Of a DNA stretch of 64,000 nucleotides, positions 18,212 to 25,920 are shown in pieces (the first letter of the stretch is position 1; every line of letters begins with the position of its first letter). The stretch spans positions 496,001 to 560,000 of the forward strand of contig JADJVE010000001.1 of assembly GCA_016716715.1 (NCBI GenBank), given 5' to 3'. The translations under genes were made by a program, and so were the position numbers. The DNA is from Acidobacteriota bacterium. GTDB lineage: Bacteria; Acidobacteriota; Thermoanaerobaculia; UBA5066. The notes beneath the pieces are model-generated. The model saw only the letters and a list, made by a program, of their open reading frames with translations. It was not told the DNA's origin and did no database searches.

Positions 18212-18961
18212 GTGGGGGACCGCCACGTGTCCCTCGACGAGTTCTTCACGTCGGCGCGCAACGCGGCCGGCGAGGATCCGAAGAACGTCTCGCCGCGCGT
18301 CCTCTCGAGCCTCCTCGACCAGTACCTCGACGAGATCCTTCTCGAGCGCGCCGTCGCCTCCGCGCGGCCTCCCGTGACGGGTGCGACGCCGACGGAGCGG
18401 CGCCGCGCGTACCTCGCGCGCCGGGCCGGGCTCGACGCGCTCGGCGACGCGGAGCTCCGCAAGGACTACGGCGAGCACCCGGACCGTTACAGGCGTCCCG
18501 CGCTCGTGCGGGTCTCGCAGCTCTTCTTTCCGACGCGCGAGGCCGCGGACGCGGCGCTGAAGAAGCTCAAGGACGGCGCGGCGTGGATGGACGTCTCGCG
18601 CGGCTCGAGCGCGGCGCCGAACGCGGCGTCCGGAGGCGCCCTCGGCCTCCTCGGCCGGTCCGACCTGCCGCAGGAGTTCGAAAAGGCGATCTGGGGGCTG
18701 CCCTCGGGCGGCACGACGGGCATCCTCGCGGCGCCGCACGGCTTCCACATTTTCCGCGTGGAGGAGCGCCTCGACGCCCGGGACATCACGTTCGAGGAAG
18801 CCCGCCCGGGCCTCCGCATCTCGCTCGCGGAGGAGCTCAGCGCGAAGGCCGTCGAGGACGCGATCGCCGAGGCCCGCAAGGCGTTTCCGGTGACCGTCCT
18901 CGAGGACCACCTGCCGTTCCCGTACGTCGGGACGAACCCGAAAGCGGCCGCGGCCCGGTAG
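18212..18961 (+). CDS. Parvulin-type (PpiC) peptidyl-prolyl isomerase, probable lipoprotein
   Basis: The first usable start codon in frame is the GTG at 18212 (249 residues), but the frame is open upstream to 18068. There, 18122-18163 encodes a lipoprotein signal, AALVLAAVAVAAGC, after an Arg-rich stretch. No ATG, GTG or TTG precedes that signal in frame, so the true start is unusual or a base is wrong nearby. The product has a SurA-like helical N-region and a PpiC domain at about 95-200 (VRVSQLFFPTREAADAAL; GALGLLGRSDLPQEF; APHGFHIFRVEE). It should act on unfolded outer-membrane proteins in the periplasm and sits 30 bases before a second PpiC gene. Confidence 0.8.
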   Translation: MGDRHVSLDEFFTSARNAAGEDPKNVSPRVLSSLLDQYLDEILLERAVASARPPVTGATPTERRRAYLARRAGLDALGDAELRKDYGEHPDRYRRPALVRVSQLFFPTREAADAALKKLKDGAAWMDVSRGSSAAPNAASGGALGLLGRSDLPQEFEKAIWGLPSGGTTGILAAPHGFHIFRVEERLDARDITFEEARPGLRISLAEELSAKAVEDAIAEARKAFPVTVLEDHLPFPYVGTNPKAAAAR

Positions 18962-18977
18962 GCGGCCCGGATTTCGC

Positions 18978-18983
18978 TAGACT
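18978..18983 (+). promoter_or_regulatory. -10-like TAGACT before the SurA-barrel gene
   Basis: TAGACT ends 8 bases before the GTG at 18992 with no Shine-Dalgarno between, the spacing expected of a leaderless transcript. No -35 is apparent. Confidence 0.4.
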
Positions 18984-18991
18984 CCGGCCCT

Positions 18992-20662
18992 GTGACGTCA
19001 AATCGGCCCTTTTTCAGACCGCTCGGCGCGGCGGCCCTCGCGCTTGCCGCCCTTGCGCAGGCATTTCCCCTCTCCGCCAGCGAGGTCGTGAACCGGATCC
19101 TCATCCACGTGAACTCGCGGATCATCACGCAGAGCCAGTTCGACGCCCGGATGGACCAGAGCATCCGCGAGAGCGCCGCCCCCCCGACCCCGGCGCAGCG
19201 CGAGACCCTCAAGAAGAGCGTCATGGAGGAGCTCGTCAACGAGGCGCTCCTCGAGGACCGGGCCAAGGAGCTCGACCTCATCACGACGGACCAGGAGATC
19301 GAGGATCAGATCAAGCGGCTCAAGGAGCAGAACAACGTCAAGACCGACGAGGAGTTCACCAAGAGCCTCGCGGCGTCGGGCCTGACGATCGACCGCCTGC
19401 GCGACCAGCTCCGCCGCTCGCAGACGCTCCAGCGCGTCGTCGGGCGCGAGGTGCAGGCGAAGGTCGACCTCTCGGACGACGCGCTTCGGCTCATCTACGA
19501 GCGCGAGAAGGAGACGTGGCGGGTTCCGGAGAAGGCGCACCTCGCCGAGATCCTGATCTCGAAGGGCGACGACCCCGCGGCCGCGGCCCGCCGGGCCAAG
19601 GAGGCGTCGGACCTGCTGAAGGGCGGCGCGAAGTTCGAGGCCGTCGTGAAGGAATTTTCCGACGGCGGCACGAAGAGCAAGGGCGGCGACCTGGGAGTCG
19701 TCGCGAAGGGCGAGCTCGCGGCCGACATCGACAAGGCCGTCTTCTCGCTCCCCGTCGGCGCCGTGTCCGACCCGATCCAGACGAAGTTCGGCTGGCATCT
19801 CGTGAAGGTCATCGAGAAGGCGCCCGTGTCGTACAAGGCGTTCGGCGAGGTGAAAGCCGACCTCCTCAAGCGCGAGCAGGACACCCAGTTCCAGAAAAAG
19901 CTCGCGGAGTACCTCGACAAGCTCAAGCGGGACGCCGTCATTCGCGTGAACCCCGAGGCGCAGGCTTACTTCACGCCTCCACCTCCGCCCCCGGGCTTCT
20001 CGCAGGCCGCCGGCCCCACCATCTTCGACCAGGCCGCCGGCGTGGCCGGCGTCGGCACGGGCCCGGTCACGAAGGCGTCGCACGACCCCGTCATCGAGAT
20101 CACGCCGACGGTCGGCTGGCGCTGGGGCGGCACGACGTCGGAGTCCGTGACGTCCTACATCGAGAAGATCGGCGTCCCGAACTCGCTGAGCTGGGGCCTG
20201 ACGTTCGAGTACGTGATCACGCCGTGGGGCTCTCTCGAGGCGCTCTGGAGCCACCAGAACACGACGCTCACGGCGCAGTTCGCCGCGGGCACCGTCGGGT
20301 ACGACGACAAGCTCTCCCACCTGAACGTCGACACGTTCCAGATCGGCGGCATGTGGATGTCGGGCGACGCGAGCAACAAGGCCCGCCTCTACTTCGACAT
20401 TCTCTTCGGCGCCACGGTGCTCACGCCGTCGCCCGAGTTCAACACGATCTGGCGGTTCTCGGCGAGCGTCGGCGGCGGCATCAAGTACTACTTCGCCGAC
20501 CACTTCGGGCTGCGCGCCGGAGCGCGGTGGATGCCCGTCTACATCAACTCGTCCGCCAGCGGCGGCGGGTACTGCGATCCCATCTACGGCTGCTACGCCT
20601 GGTACGGCACGAACTACCTGAACCAGGGCGACGCCTACGGCGGCCTCATCGTGAGGTTCTGA
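18992..20662 (+). CDS. SurA/PpiC periplasmic chaperone fused to an outer-membrane beta-barrel
   Basis: 556 residues. Signal peptide about 1-31 (LPLSAS-type end before EVVNRIL). Residues about 32-170 match the SurA N-terminal chaperone region (VNRILIHVNSRIITQSQFDA). Residues about 175-272 are a complete PpiC parvulin domain (HLAEILISKGDD, GDLGVVAKGELAADI, TKFGWHLVKVIE). A six-proline tract near 330 and an Ala/Gly linker lead to about 205 residues of alternating beta-strands rich in Trp/Tyr, with GWRWGG, WGLTFEY, LYFDILFGA and KYYFADHFGLRAG, ending in GGLIVRF with a terminal Phe. SurA itself is soluble and lacks a barrel. The frame is continuous and codon use does not change across the joint. 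GTG start. Confidence 0.85.
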   Translation: MTSNRPFFRPLGAAALALAALAQAFPLSASEVVNRILIHVNSRIITQSQFDARMDQSIRESAAPPTPAQRETLKKSVMEELVNEALLEDRAKELDLITTDQEIEDQIKRLKEQNNVKTDEEFTKSLAASGLTIDRLRDQLRRSQTLQRVVGREVQAKVDLSDDALRLIYEREKETWRVPEKAHLAEILISKGDDPAAAARRAKEASDLLKGGAKFEAVVKEFSDGGTKSKGGDLGVVAKGELAADIDKAVFSLPVGAVSDPIQTKFGWHLVKVIEKAPVSYKAFGEVKADLLKREQDTQFQKKLAEYLDKLKRDAVIRVNPEAQAYFTPPPPPPGFSQAAGPTIFDQAAGVAGVGTGPVTKASHDPVIEITPTVGWRWGGTTSESVTSYIEKIGVPNSLSWGLTFEYVITPWGSLEALWSHQNTTLTAQFAAGTVGYDDKLSHLNVDTFQIGGMWMSGDASNKARLYFDILFGATVLTPSPEFNTIWRFSASVGGGIKYYFADHFGLRAGARWMPVYINSSASGGGYCDPIYGCYAWYGTNYLNQGDAYGGLIVRF

Positions 20663-20665
20663 GCC

Positions 20666-20686
20666 CCGGGCGCTCCCGGCGCCCGG
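20666..20686. terminator. GC hairpin between convergent genes
   Basis: An 8-bp perfect inverted repeat (20666-20673 with 20679-20686) has a 5-base loop. It lies in the 24 bases between the SurA-barrel stop (20662) and the RNase D stop (20687). There is no T-tract; a shared bidirectional terminator is likely. Confidence 0.5.
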
Positions 20687-21844
20687 TCAGCCCGCGAGGA
20701 TCTCGGAGCGCCAGCGCGAGAGGCCGGCTTCCGCCTGGAGAAGCTCCGGCGTGAGCCGCCCGTGCGCGCGCTTGACACGCGCCGCCGCGGTGAGCGCCGC
20801 GCGCGACCCGAGGACGCCGGGGTCGAGGCCGAGCGCCACGGCCTTCGCGTCGCGGGCCTTCTTGAGAGCGTCCACCTCCCGCTCGAGCGCGGGGTCGGTC
20901 TCGGCCCGCTCGCCGCGCCGGGGTTTCGGCCAGTCGGCGGGAGCCACGGCGGCGGCGGCCTCGATCGCGCCCTTCAACGCCCCGGCGAACGGTCCGGGGA
21001 GGGGACGTTGCCCGGGGAAGAGCCGCGCGAGATCGCGCTCGCCCTTGGCCGCGAGCGCAGCGGCCGCGAGGAGCCTCTCGTTCGTGAGGACGCGGAAGGG
21101 CGGCCGGTCGAGGGCGCGGGCGCGCGCCTCGCGGACCTCCCAGAACGCGCGTACGAAGGCGCGCTCCTTGTCCGACACGCCGTTCGAGCCCTTGATCCGC
21201 CAGTCGTTCTCCGTGTCGGCGGCGCGCCCTTCGGGGAACGCGGTCTCGGCGAGGCGCTTGCACTCCTCCGCGTGCCACGCGAGGCGGCCCTTCGCCTCGA
21301 GGTCGGCCGTGAGCGAGGCGACGAGCGCGGGCAGGTGGACGACGTCGGCCGCCGCGTACGCGGCCATCGACGGCGAGAGCGGCCGCTCGCTCCAGTCCGC
21401 GCGCTGGTGCGCCTTGTCGAGCGAGACACCGACGCGCGCGGCGAGGAGCGCGGCGAGGCCGATCTCCTTCTCGCCGACGAGCTGCGCCGCGATCATCGTG
21501 TCGAACAGCGACGACGCGCGGAAGCCGTAGCCGCGGAAGAGGAGGCGGAGGTCGTAGTCGGCCCCGTGCAGGAGGAGCGGGCGCGCCGCGAGCCGCGCGA
21601 AGAGCGGCGCGAGGTCGACGCCGGCGAGCGGGTCCGCGAGGAACGCGTCCACGCCGAGGCCGACCTGCACGAGGCACACCTTCTCGTAGTAGTGGTGGAA
21701 GGAATCGGCCTCCGTATCGAGCGCGACGGGCGCGCCGGGAGCCGCGTCGAGGCGGGCGAGGAGCCCGGCGAGAGGCGCCTCGGACGCGACGAAGAGCGGC
21801 GCGGGAGCGGGAGGCGGGAGGGGATCGGGGGTCGGCGCCGTCAC
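20687..21844 (-). CDS. rnd: Ribonuclease D
   Basis: 385 residues from the GTG at 21844; the frame stays open far upstream under mraZ and rsmH, but homology begins only here. DEDDy exonuclease motifs are complete: ALDTEADSFH (D43, E45), LLLHGADYDLRLL (D96) and YAAADVVHL (Y163, D167). An HRDC domain follows at about 215-295. RNase D trims the 3' ends of tRNAs and other small RNAs in the cytoplasm using two metal ions. The length fits the family (about 370-390). A Pro-rich N-terminus of about 15 residues makes the exact start uncertain; GTG codons slightly upstream are possible. It is divergent from the dcw cluster. Confidence 0.9.
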   Translation of the reverse strand: MTAPTPDPLPPPAPAPLFVASEAPLAGLLARLDAAPGAPVALDTEADSFHHYYEKVCLVQVGLGVDAFLADPLAGVDLAPLFARLAARPLLLHGADYDLRLLFRGYGFRASSLFDTMIAAQLVGEKEIGLAALLAARVGVSLDKAHQRADWSERPLSPSMAAYAAADVVHLPALVASLTADLEAKGRLAWHAEECKRLAETAFPEGRAADTENDWRIKGSNGVSDKERAFVRAFWEVREARARALDRPPFRVLTNERLLAAAALAAKGERDLARLFPGQRPLPGPFAGALKGAIEAAAAVAPADWPKPRRGERAETDPALEREVDALKKARDAKAVALGLDPGVLGSRAALTAAARVKRAHGRLTPELLQAEAGLSRWRSEILAG

Positions 21845-21914
21845 GGGCGGCGAGGGTACCACCGCCGTGCGGTCGAACGCCGGGACGCAACCTGCTTGGG
21901 CGACGGGATTTCCC

Positions 21915-21944
21915 TTGACGCCCCCGGCGGGACCGCCGGATACT
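21915..21944 (+). promoter_or_regulatory. Promoter of the dcw cluster
   Basis: TTGACG (21915-21920) and GATACT (21939-21944) are separated by 18 bases, the best sigma-70-like pair I see in the window. Transcription would begin near 21951, inside the first MraZ-box repeats, so bound MraZ would block initiation. Confidence 0.6.
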
Positions 21945-21949
21945 CGCTG

Positions 21950-21984
21950 GTGGAAAAAAGTGGTCAGTGGTGGTGAATGGTGGG
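21950..21984 (+). promoter_or_regulatory. MraZ operator: four GTGG repeats at a 10-bp period
   Basis: GTGG occurs at 21950, 21960, 21970 and 21980, exactly one helical turn apart, between the -10 element and the mraZ start. Known MraZ sites are direct repeats of TGGGN (Escherichia coli) or AAAGTGK-like (mollicutes) boxes with the same 10-base spacing. The second repeat here is preceded by AAAA, close to the mollicute form. Autorepression of the cluster by MraZ is the expected role. Confidence 0.7.
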
Positions 21985-22033
21985 CCCTTGGGGCCTGCCA
22001 CCGCCTCCGCCGTCGCTTTTCACGAGAGGGATT

Positions 22034-22480
22034 ATGGACCGCCTCCGGGGCAGCGCCGAGACGACCGTGGACGAGAAGGGCCGCTTCAAGGTCCCGGCCG
22101 TCTTCCGCGAGCCGGTCGAGGACACGTTCGGCCCGGAGTTCTTCCTGACGTCGATCTCGGGCGCCGACGTCCTGATCTTCCCGATGCCGGTCTGGAATGC
22201 GCTCGAGGAAAAGCTGGCCGCGATGCCGGCGATCCACCGCGCGAAGGCGAAATTCCAGGAACGCTTCAACACGTTCGGACAGACGGTGAGGATGGACACG
22301 CAGGGCCGCCTCCTCGTGCCGTCGCTCCTGCGCGAGGTATCGGGCCTCTCGGGCGACGCGCTCGTCCTGGGGCAGACCGACCATCTCCGCCTCGTCGACC
22401 GCGCCCGCCATCTCAAGACGCTCAAGACGGCCACGATCACTGATGAGGACTACGACGAACTCGCACGCCATCTCGTCTGA
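22034..22480 (+). CDS. mraZ: Transcriptional regulator MraZ
   Basis: 148 residues from the ATG at 22034, with GAGAGGG 3-4 bases before it; an in-frame GTG at 21977 would fall inside the operator and add a Pro-rich tail unlike the family. Two SpoVT-AbrB half-domains are clear: TTVDEKGRFKVPAVFRE near the start and VRMDTQGRLLVPSLLRE in the second half. MraZ forms ring-shaped oligomers that bind the repeats upstream of its own gene and control the dcw cluster. The next gene, rsmH, starts 9 bases downstream, the conserved mraZ-rsmH order. Confidence 0.95.
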   Translation: MDRLRGSAETTVDEKGRFKVPAVFREPVEDTFGPEFFLTSISGADVLIFPMPVWNALEEKLAAMPAIHRAKAKFQERFNTFGQTVRMDTQGRLLVPSLLREVSGLSGDALVLGQTDHLRLVDRARHLKTLKTATITDEDYDELARHLV

Positions 22481-22489
22481 CGGTCCGAC

Positions 22490-23458
22490 ATGGAAGGAGA
22501 ACGCGCGGGTCACGTCCCCGTCCTCCTCCGTGAGGTCGTCGACGCTCTCCGGCCGGAGGGCGGCGGCGTGTTCGTCGACGCGACACTCGGCCTGGGCGGA
22601 CACGCGGAGGGCCTGCTCGAGGCGTCGCCCCTCGTGCGGATCGTGGGGATCGACCGCGATCCCGAGGCGCTCGCCATCGCGAAAGAGCGCCTCGCGCGCT
22701 TCGGGGACCGCCTCGTCACCGTCCAGGGCCGGCACGAGGACGTCGCCGCGCATCTCGACGCGCTCGGGATCGACCGGGTGGCCGGCGTCCTCGCGGACCT
22801 CGGCGTGTCGTCGATGCAGATCGACCGCGCCGAGCGGGGGTTCTCGTTCATGAAGGACGGACCGCTCGACATGCGAATGGGACCGGACGGCCCGACGGCC
22901 GCGGACCTCGTCGCGACCGCCTCGAAAGACGAACTGACGCGGATTTTCCGCGAATGGGGGGAAGAGCGCATGGCCGGACCGATCGCGCGACGGGTCGTGG
23001 AAGCGCGGGAGAAGGCTCCCATCCGGACCACCGGCGAGATGCGGGGCCTCGTCCTCCGGGCGCTCGGCCCGCGCCGGGAAAAGCACAAGGACCCCGCGAC
23101 GCGCGTCTTCCAGGCCCTCCGCATCGCCACGAACCGCGAGCTCGTCGAGCTCGAGCGCTTCCTCGACGACGCGATCGCGCGCCTCGCGCTCGGCGCGCGG
23201 CTCTCGGTCCTGTCGTACCACTCGCTCGAGGACCGCATCGTCAAGCACGCCTTCCAGCGCCACACGGCCGGCTGCACGTGCCCGCCGTCGTTCCCCGTGT
23301 GCGTCTGTTCGCGCCGCCGCGTGATGGCGCTCGTCACGAAGAAGGCCATCCGCCCCACGCTCGCCGAGCTCGGTGAGAACCCGCGCGCCCGCTCGGCGCG
23401 CCTCCGCGTCCTCGAGCGCGTCGCCGAGGAGACCGGTCCTCTGACGCCGCCGCGTTAG
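22490..23458 (+). CDS. rsmH: 16S rRNA m4C1402 methyltransferase RsmH
   Basis: 322 residues. SAM-binding features are VDATLGLGGHAEGLLE and GIDRDPEAL; the family signatures GVLADLGVSSMQID, RGFSFMKDGPLDMRMG and SYHSLEDRIVKHAF are all present, as is the Cys-containing TAGCTCPPSFPVC segment. RsmH methylates N4 of C1402 in the ribosomal P site and is conserved behind mraZ. Start ATG at 22490. Confidence 0.97.
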   Translation: MEGERAGHVPVLLREVVDALRPEGGGVFVDATLGLGGHAEGLLEASPLVRIVGIDRDPEALAIAKERLARFGDRLVTVQGRHEDVAAHLDALGIDRVAGVLADLGVSSMQIDRAERGFSFMKDGPLDMRMGPDGPTAADLVATASKDELTRIFREWGEERMAGPIARRVVEAREKAPIRTTGEMRGLVLRALGPRREKHKDPATRVFQALRIATNRELVELERFLDDAIARLALGARLSVLSYHSLEDRIVKHAFQRHTAGCTCPPSFPVCVCSRRRVMALVTKKAIRPTLAELGENPRARSARLRVLERVAEETGPLTPPR

Positions 23459-23467
23459 GGATTTCCC

Positions 23468-23860
23468 ATGGCCTACGCGGTCCGTCGCCCCGTCGAAAAC
23501 GTCTACCTGGTCCGGGAGCGCGACCGCCACCGGTCGCGCGAGCTCTTCGGATTCGCGCTCGCCGCCGTGCCGCCCGTCATCGTGCTGTTCGTCGCGATCT
23601 GGGCGAACGTCAAGACGGTCGAGCTCGGCTACCAGATCGCCAAGGTCGCCAAGAGACGGGAGGCGCTTCTCGAGACGAAGCGCAAGCTCGAGATGGACCG
23701 CGCCCAGGCGGCCGCGCTCTCGCGGGTCGAGGACGTCTCCAGGCGGACGCTCGGACTCGTGCCCCCGACGCTCGACCAGGTCGTGCTCGTGAAGGACGCG
23801 GCGCTCGCTCCGGCGCCTCCGCCCGCGCGGCCGCCCGCCGCGCGCCGGGAGGCGCCCTGA
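23468..23860 (+). CDS. ftsL: Cell-division protein FtsL
   Basis: 130 residues of FtsL-type layout: a short charged cytoplasmic N-terminus, one membrane span at about 27-46 (FGFALAAVPPVIVLFVAIWA), a heptad-type coiled coil at about 50-85, then a short periplasmic part ending in an Ala/Pro tail. Sequence identity within FtsL is always low, so the call rests on topology and on its place between rsmH and ftsI. FtsL joins FtsB and FtsQ to activate FtsWI at the septum. Its stop overlaps the proposed CTG start of ftsI. Confidence 0.82.
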   Translation: MAYAVRRPVENVYLVRERDRHRSRELFGFALAAVPPVIVLFVAIWANVKTVELGYQIAKVAKRREALLETKRKLEMDRAQAAALSRVEDVSRRTLGLVPPTLDQVVLVKDAALAPAPPPARPPAARREAP

Positions 23861-25920
23861 ACGCCCCGCGCCGCCACGATCCCTCGCGCCGCGCCTGGGT
23901 CCTCCTCGGATTCGTGGGGCTGTGGATCCTCGGACTCCTCGTGCGCCTCGTGGACCTGCAGGTCGTGCGCCAGCACGAGTTCGCCCGCCGGGCGAAGAAG
24001 CAGCAGGAGCGCGTCACCGAGCTCGCGCCGCGCCGCGGCACGATCGAGGACGCGGACGGCAAGCCCCTCGCCGTGAACGCCCGCGCGGACTCGGTCTTCG
24101 CGACCCCGTCGGACGTCGAGGACCCGGTGGCCGAGGCCGCGCTCCTCGCCTCGATCTTCAAGCTGACGCCGCCGCTGGCGAAGGACCTCGAGAGGAAGCT
24201 CGCCTCGGACAAGGAGTTCGTGTGGGTCTGGCGGCGCGCGTCGAACGTCGACGCGGACCGCGTGCGCAAGCTCGTGGCCGAAAAGCGGCTGCCGGGCGTC
24301 TCGCTCGTCCCCGAGTCGGTGCGCCGTTACCCCGAGGGGCCGCTCGCCGCGGCCGTCCTCGGCTACGTCGGGACGGAGGACCACGGCCTCGGCGGCCTCG
24401 AGTTCCGGTACGACTCGGAGGTGCGCGGCCGGCCCGTCACGGTGACGCTCCTGAAGGACGCGGCGCGGCGTTCCTATGCGGCGCGCACGCGCGCCGGCGG
24501 CGAGGCTCCCGCCGAAGGCATCGAGGGAGCGTCCCTCCGCCTCACGCTGCGCTCCGCGATCCAGCACGCAGCCGAGCGCGAGCTCGCGCGCGTCGCGGCC
24601 GAGCTCCATCCGAAGAGCGCCTCCGCGATCGTCCTCGACCCCGCGACGGGCGCCGTTCTCGCGCTCGCGTCGTGGCCGCCGTTCGACCCGAACCGGTTCG
24701 GGGACTCCGACGCCGAGGCGCGCAAGTGCCGCCCGCTCACGGACGCGTACGAGCCCGGGTCGACGTTCAAGATCGTCGCGGCGGGCGCGGCGCTCGACGG
24801 CGGGACCATCGGCCTCGACGACCCGGTCGACTGCGGCGGCGGGACGCTCACGATCGGCTCGACGACCATTCACGAGCACGGCGGCAAGGGCTGGAGCGCG
24901 CTCACGATCGGCGACATCCTCGCGCACTCCTCGAACATCGGGATCGCGCACGTGGCGCTCGGCCTCGGGCGCGGGCCGTTCTACAAGGCGATGCGCAGCT
25001 TCGGGTTCGGCCAGAAGACGGGCATCGAGCTCGAGGGCGAAACGGCGGGCCTCCTCAAGGAGACGGCGCAGTGGAGCGCGCTCTCCCTTCCGACGATGGC
25101 GTTCGGGCAGGAGATCGGCGTCACCGTCCTCCAGATGTCCCGCGCGTACGCCGCGATCGCGAACGGCGGCGTCCTGCCGACGCTGCACGTCGTCGACGGC
25201 GTGAAACGGAGCGGATCCGCGGAGTTCCGGAGCATTCCGCGCCCCGAGCCGCCCCGCATTCTCAGCGAGGCCACGGCACGCCAGATGCGACGGCTCCTCG
25301 CGAGGGTCGTCGAGATGGGAACGGGAAAAGCAGCCGCCATTCCAGGTTACGCCGCCGCCGGCAAGACGGGAACCGCCCAGAAGGCGATCCCCGGCGCGGG
25401 CTACTCGAAGGAAAAGTACGTCGCGTCGTTCATCGGCTTCGTGCCGGCGGACGCGCCGCGCGTCGTCATCGCGGTCGTCGTGGACGAGCCGCGCGGGAAG
25501 ACGTACGGCGGCGACGTCGCGGCGCCCGTCTTCTCGCAGATCGGCGCCGAGGTCATGCGCGTCCTCAGGGTGGCGCCGCAGCGTCCGGACGGCGCTCGCT
25601 CGCCCATCCTCACCGCGGATCTCTCGGCCGGCGCCGCGAACGCCTCCATGGGCGCGCAGCTCGCGGCCGCGGGCGTCGTCCCCGCCGCGAACCGCAGCGG
25701 GCACGACATTGACGAGGACGCCGTGCCGGATCTCTCGGGCAAGAGCGCACGCGACGCGGTGCGTGCGCTCGCCCTGCGCGGCGTCGCGGCGCGGCTCCAG
25801 GGCTCGGGCTTCGTCGTCTCGCAGGACCCTCCGGCGGGCGCCCCGATCTCCCGCGGCACGACGTGCGCGCTCGTCCTCGCGCCGGCCGGGAGCCGGGCGG
25901 CCGAGGGAGGGATGCCGTGA
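23857..25920 (+). CDS. ftsI: Septal peptidoglycan transpeptidase FtsI (PBP3) with a PASTA domain
   Basis: I place the start at a CTG (23857) that overlaps the ftsL stop as CTGA and has GGGAGG 4 bases upstream. This gives 687 residues with a normal N-terminus: NAPRRHDPSRR, then a full span AWVLLGFVGLWILGLLVRL. The first conventional codon, GTG at 23914, has no Shine-Dalgarno and cuts into the span. Then come the PBP dimerisation domain (RRGTIEDADGKPLAVN) and the transpeptidase with S302 in STFK, SSN near 358 and KTG at 503-505. A PASTA domain (VPDLSGKSARDAVRALALRG) fills about 622-685. It cross-links septal peptidoglycan together with FtsW. Confidence 0.95.
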   Translation: MNAPRRHDPSRRAWVLLGFVGLWILGLLVRLVDLQVVRQHEFARRAKKQQERVTELAPRRGTIEDADGKPLAVNARADSVFATPSDVEDPVAEAALLASIFKLTPPLAKDLERKLASDKEFVWVWRRASNVDADRVRKLVAEKRLPGVSLVPESVRRYPEGPLAAAVLGYVGTEDHGLGGLEFRYDSEVRGRPVTVTLLKDAARRSYAARTRAGGEAPAEGIEGASLRLTLRSAIQHAAERELARVAAELHPKSASAIVLDPATGAVLALASWPPFDPNRFGDSDAEARKCRPLTDAYEPGSTFKIVAAGAALDGGTIGLDDPVDCGGGTLTIGSTTIHEHGGKGWSALTIGDILAHSSNIGIAHVALGLGRGPFYKAMRSFGFGQKTGIELEGETAGLLKETAQWSALSLPTMAFGQEIGVTVLQMSRAYAAIANGGVLPTLHVVDGVKRSGSAEFRSIPRPEPPRILSEATARQMRRLLARVVEMGTGKAAAIPGYAAAGKTGTAQKAIPGAGYSKEKYVASFIGFVPADAPRVVIAVVVDEPRGKTYGGDVAAPVFSQIGAEVMRVLRVAPQRPDGARSPILTADLSAGAANASMGAQLAAAGVVPAANRSGHDIDEDAVPDLSGKSARDAVRALALRGVAARLQGSGFVVSQDPPAGAPISRGTTCALVLAPAGSRAAEGGMP

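Noticed and set aside
21845..23530. N-terminal extension of RNase D across mraZ and rsmH on the opposite strand
   Set aside because: The extension is antisense to two highly conserved genes and has no RNase D homology; the enzyme is full length from 21844.
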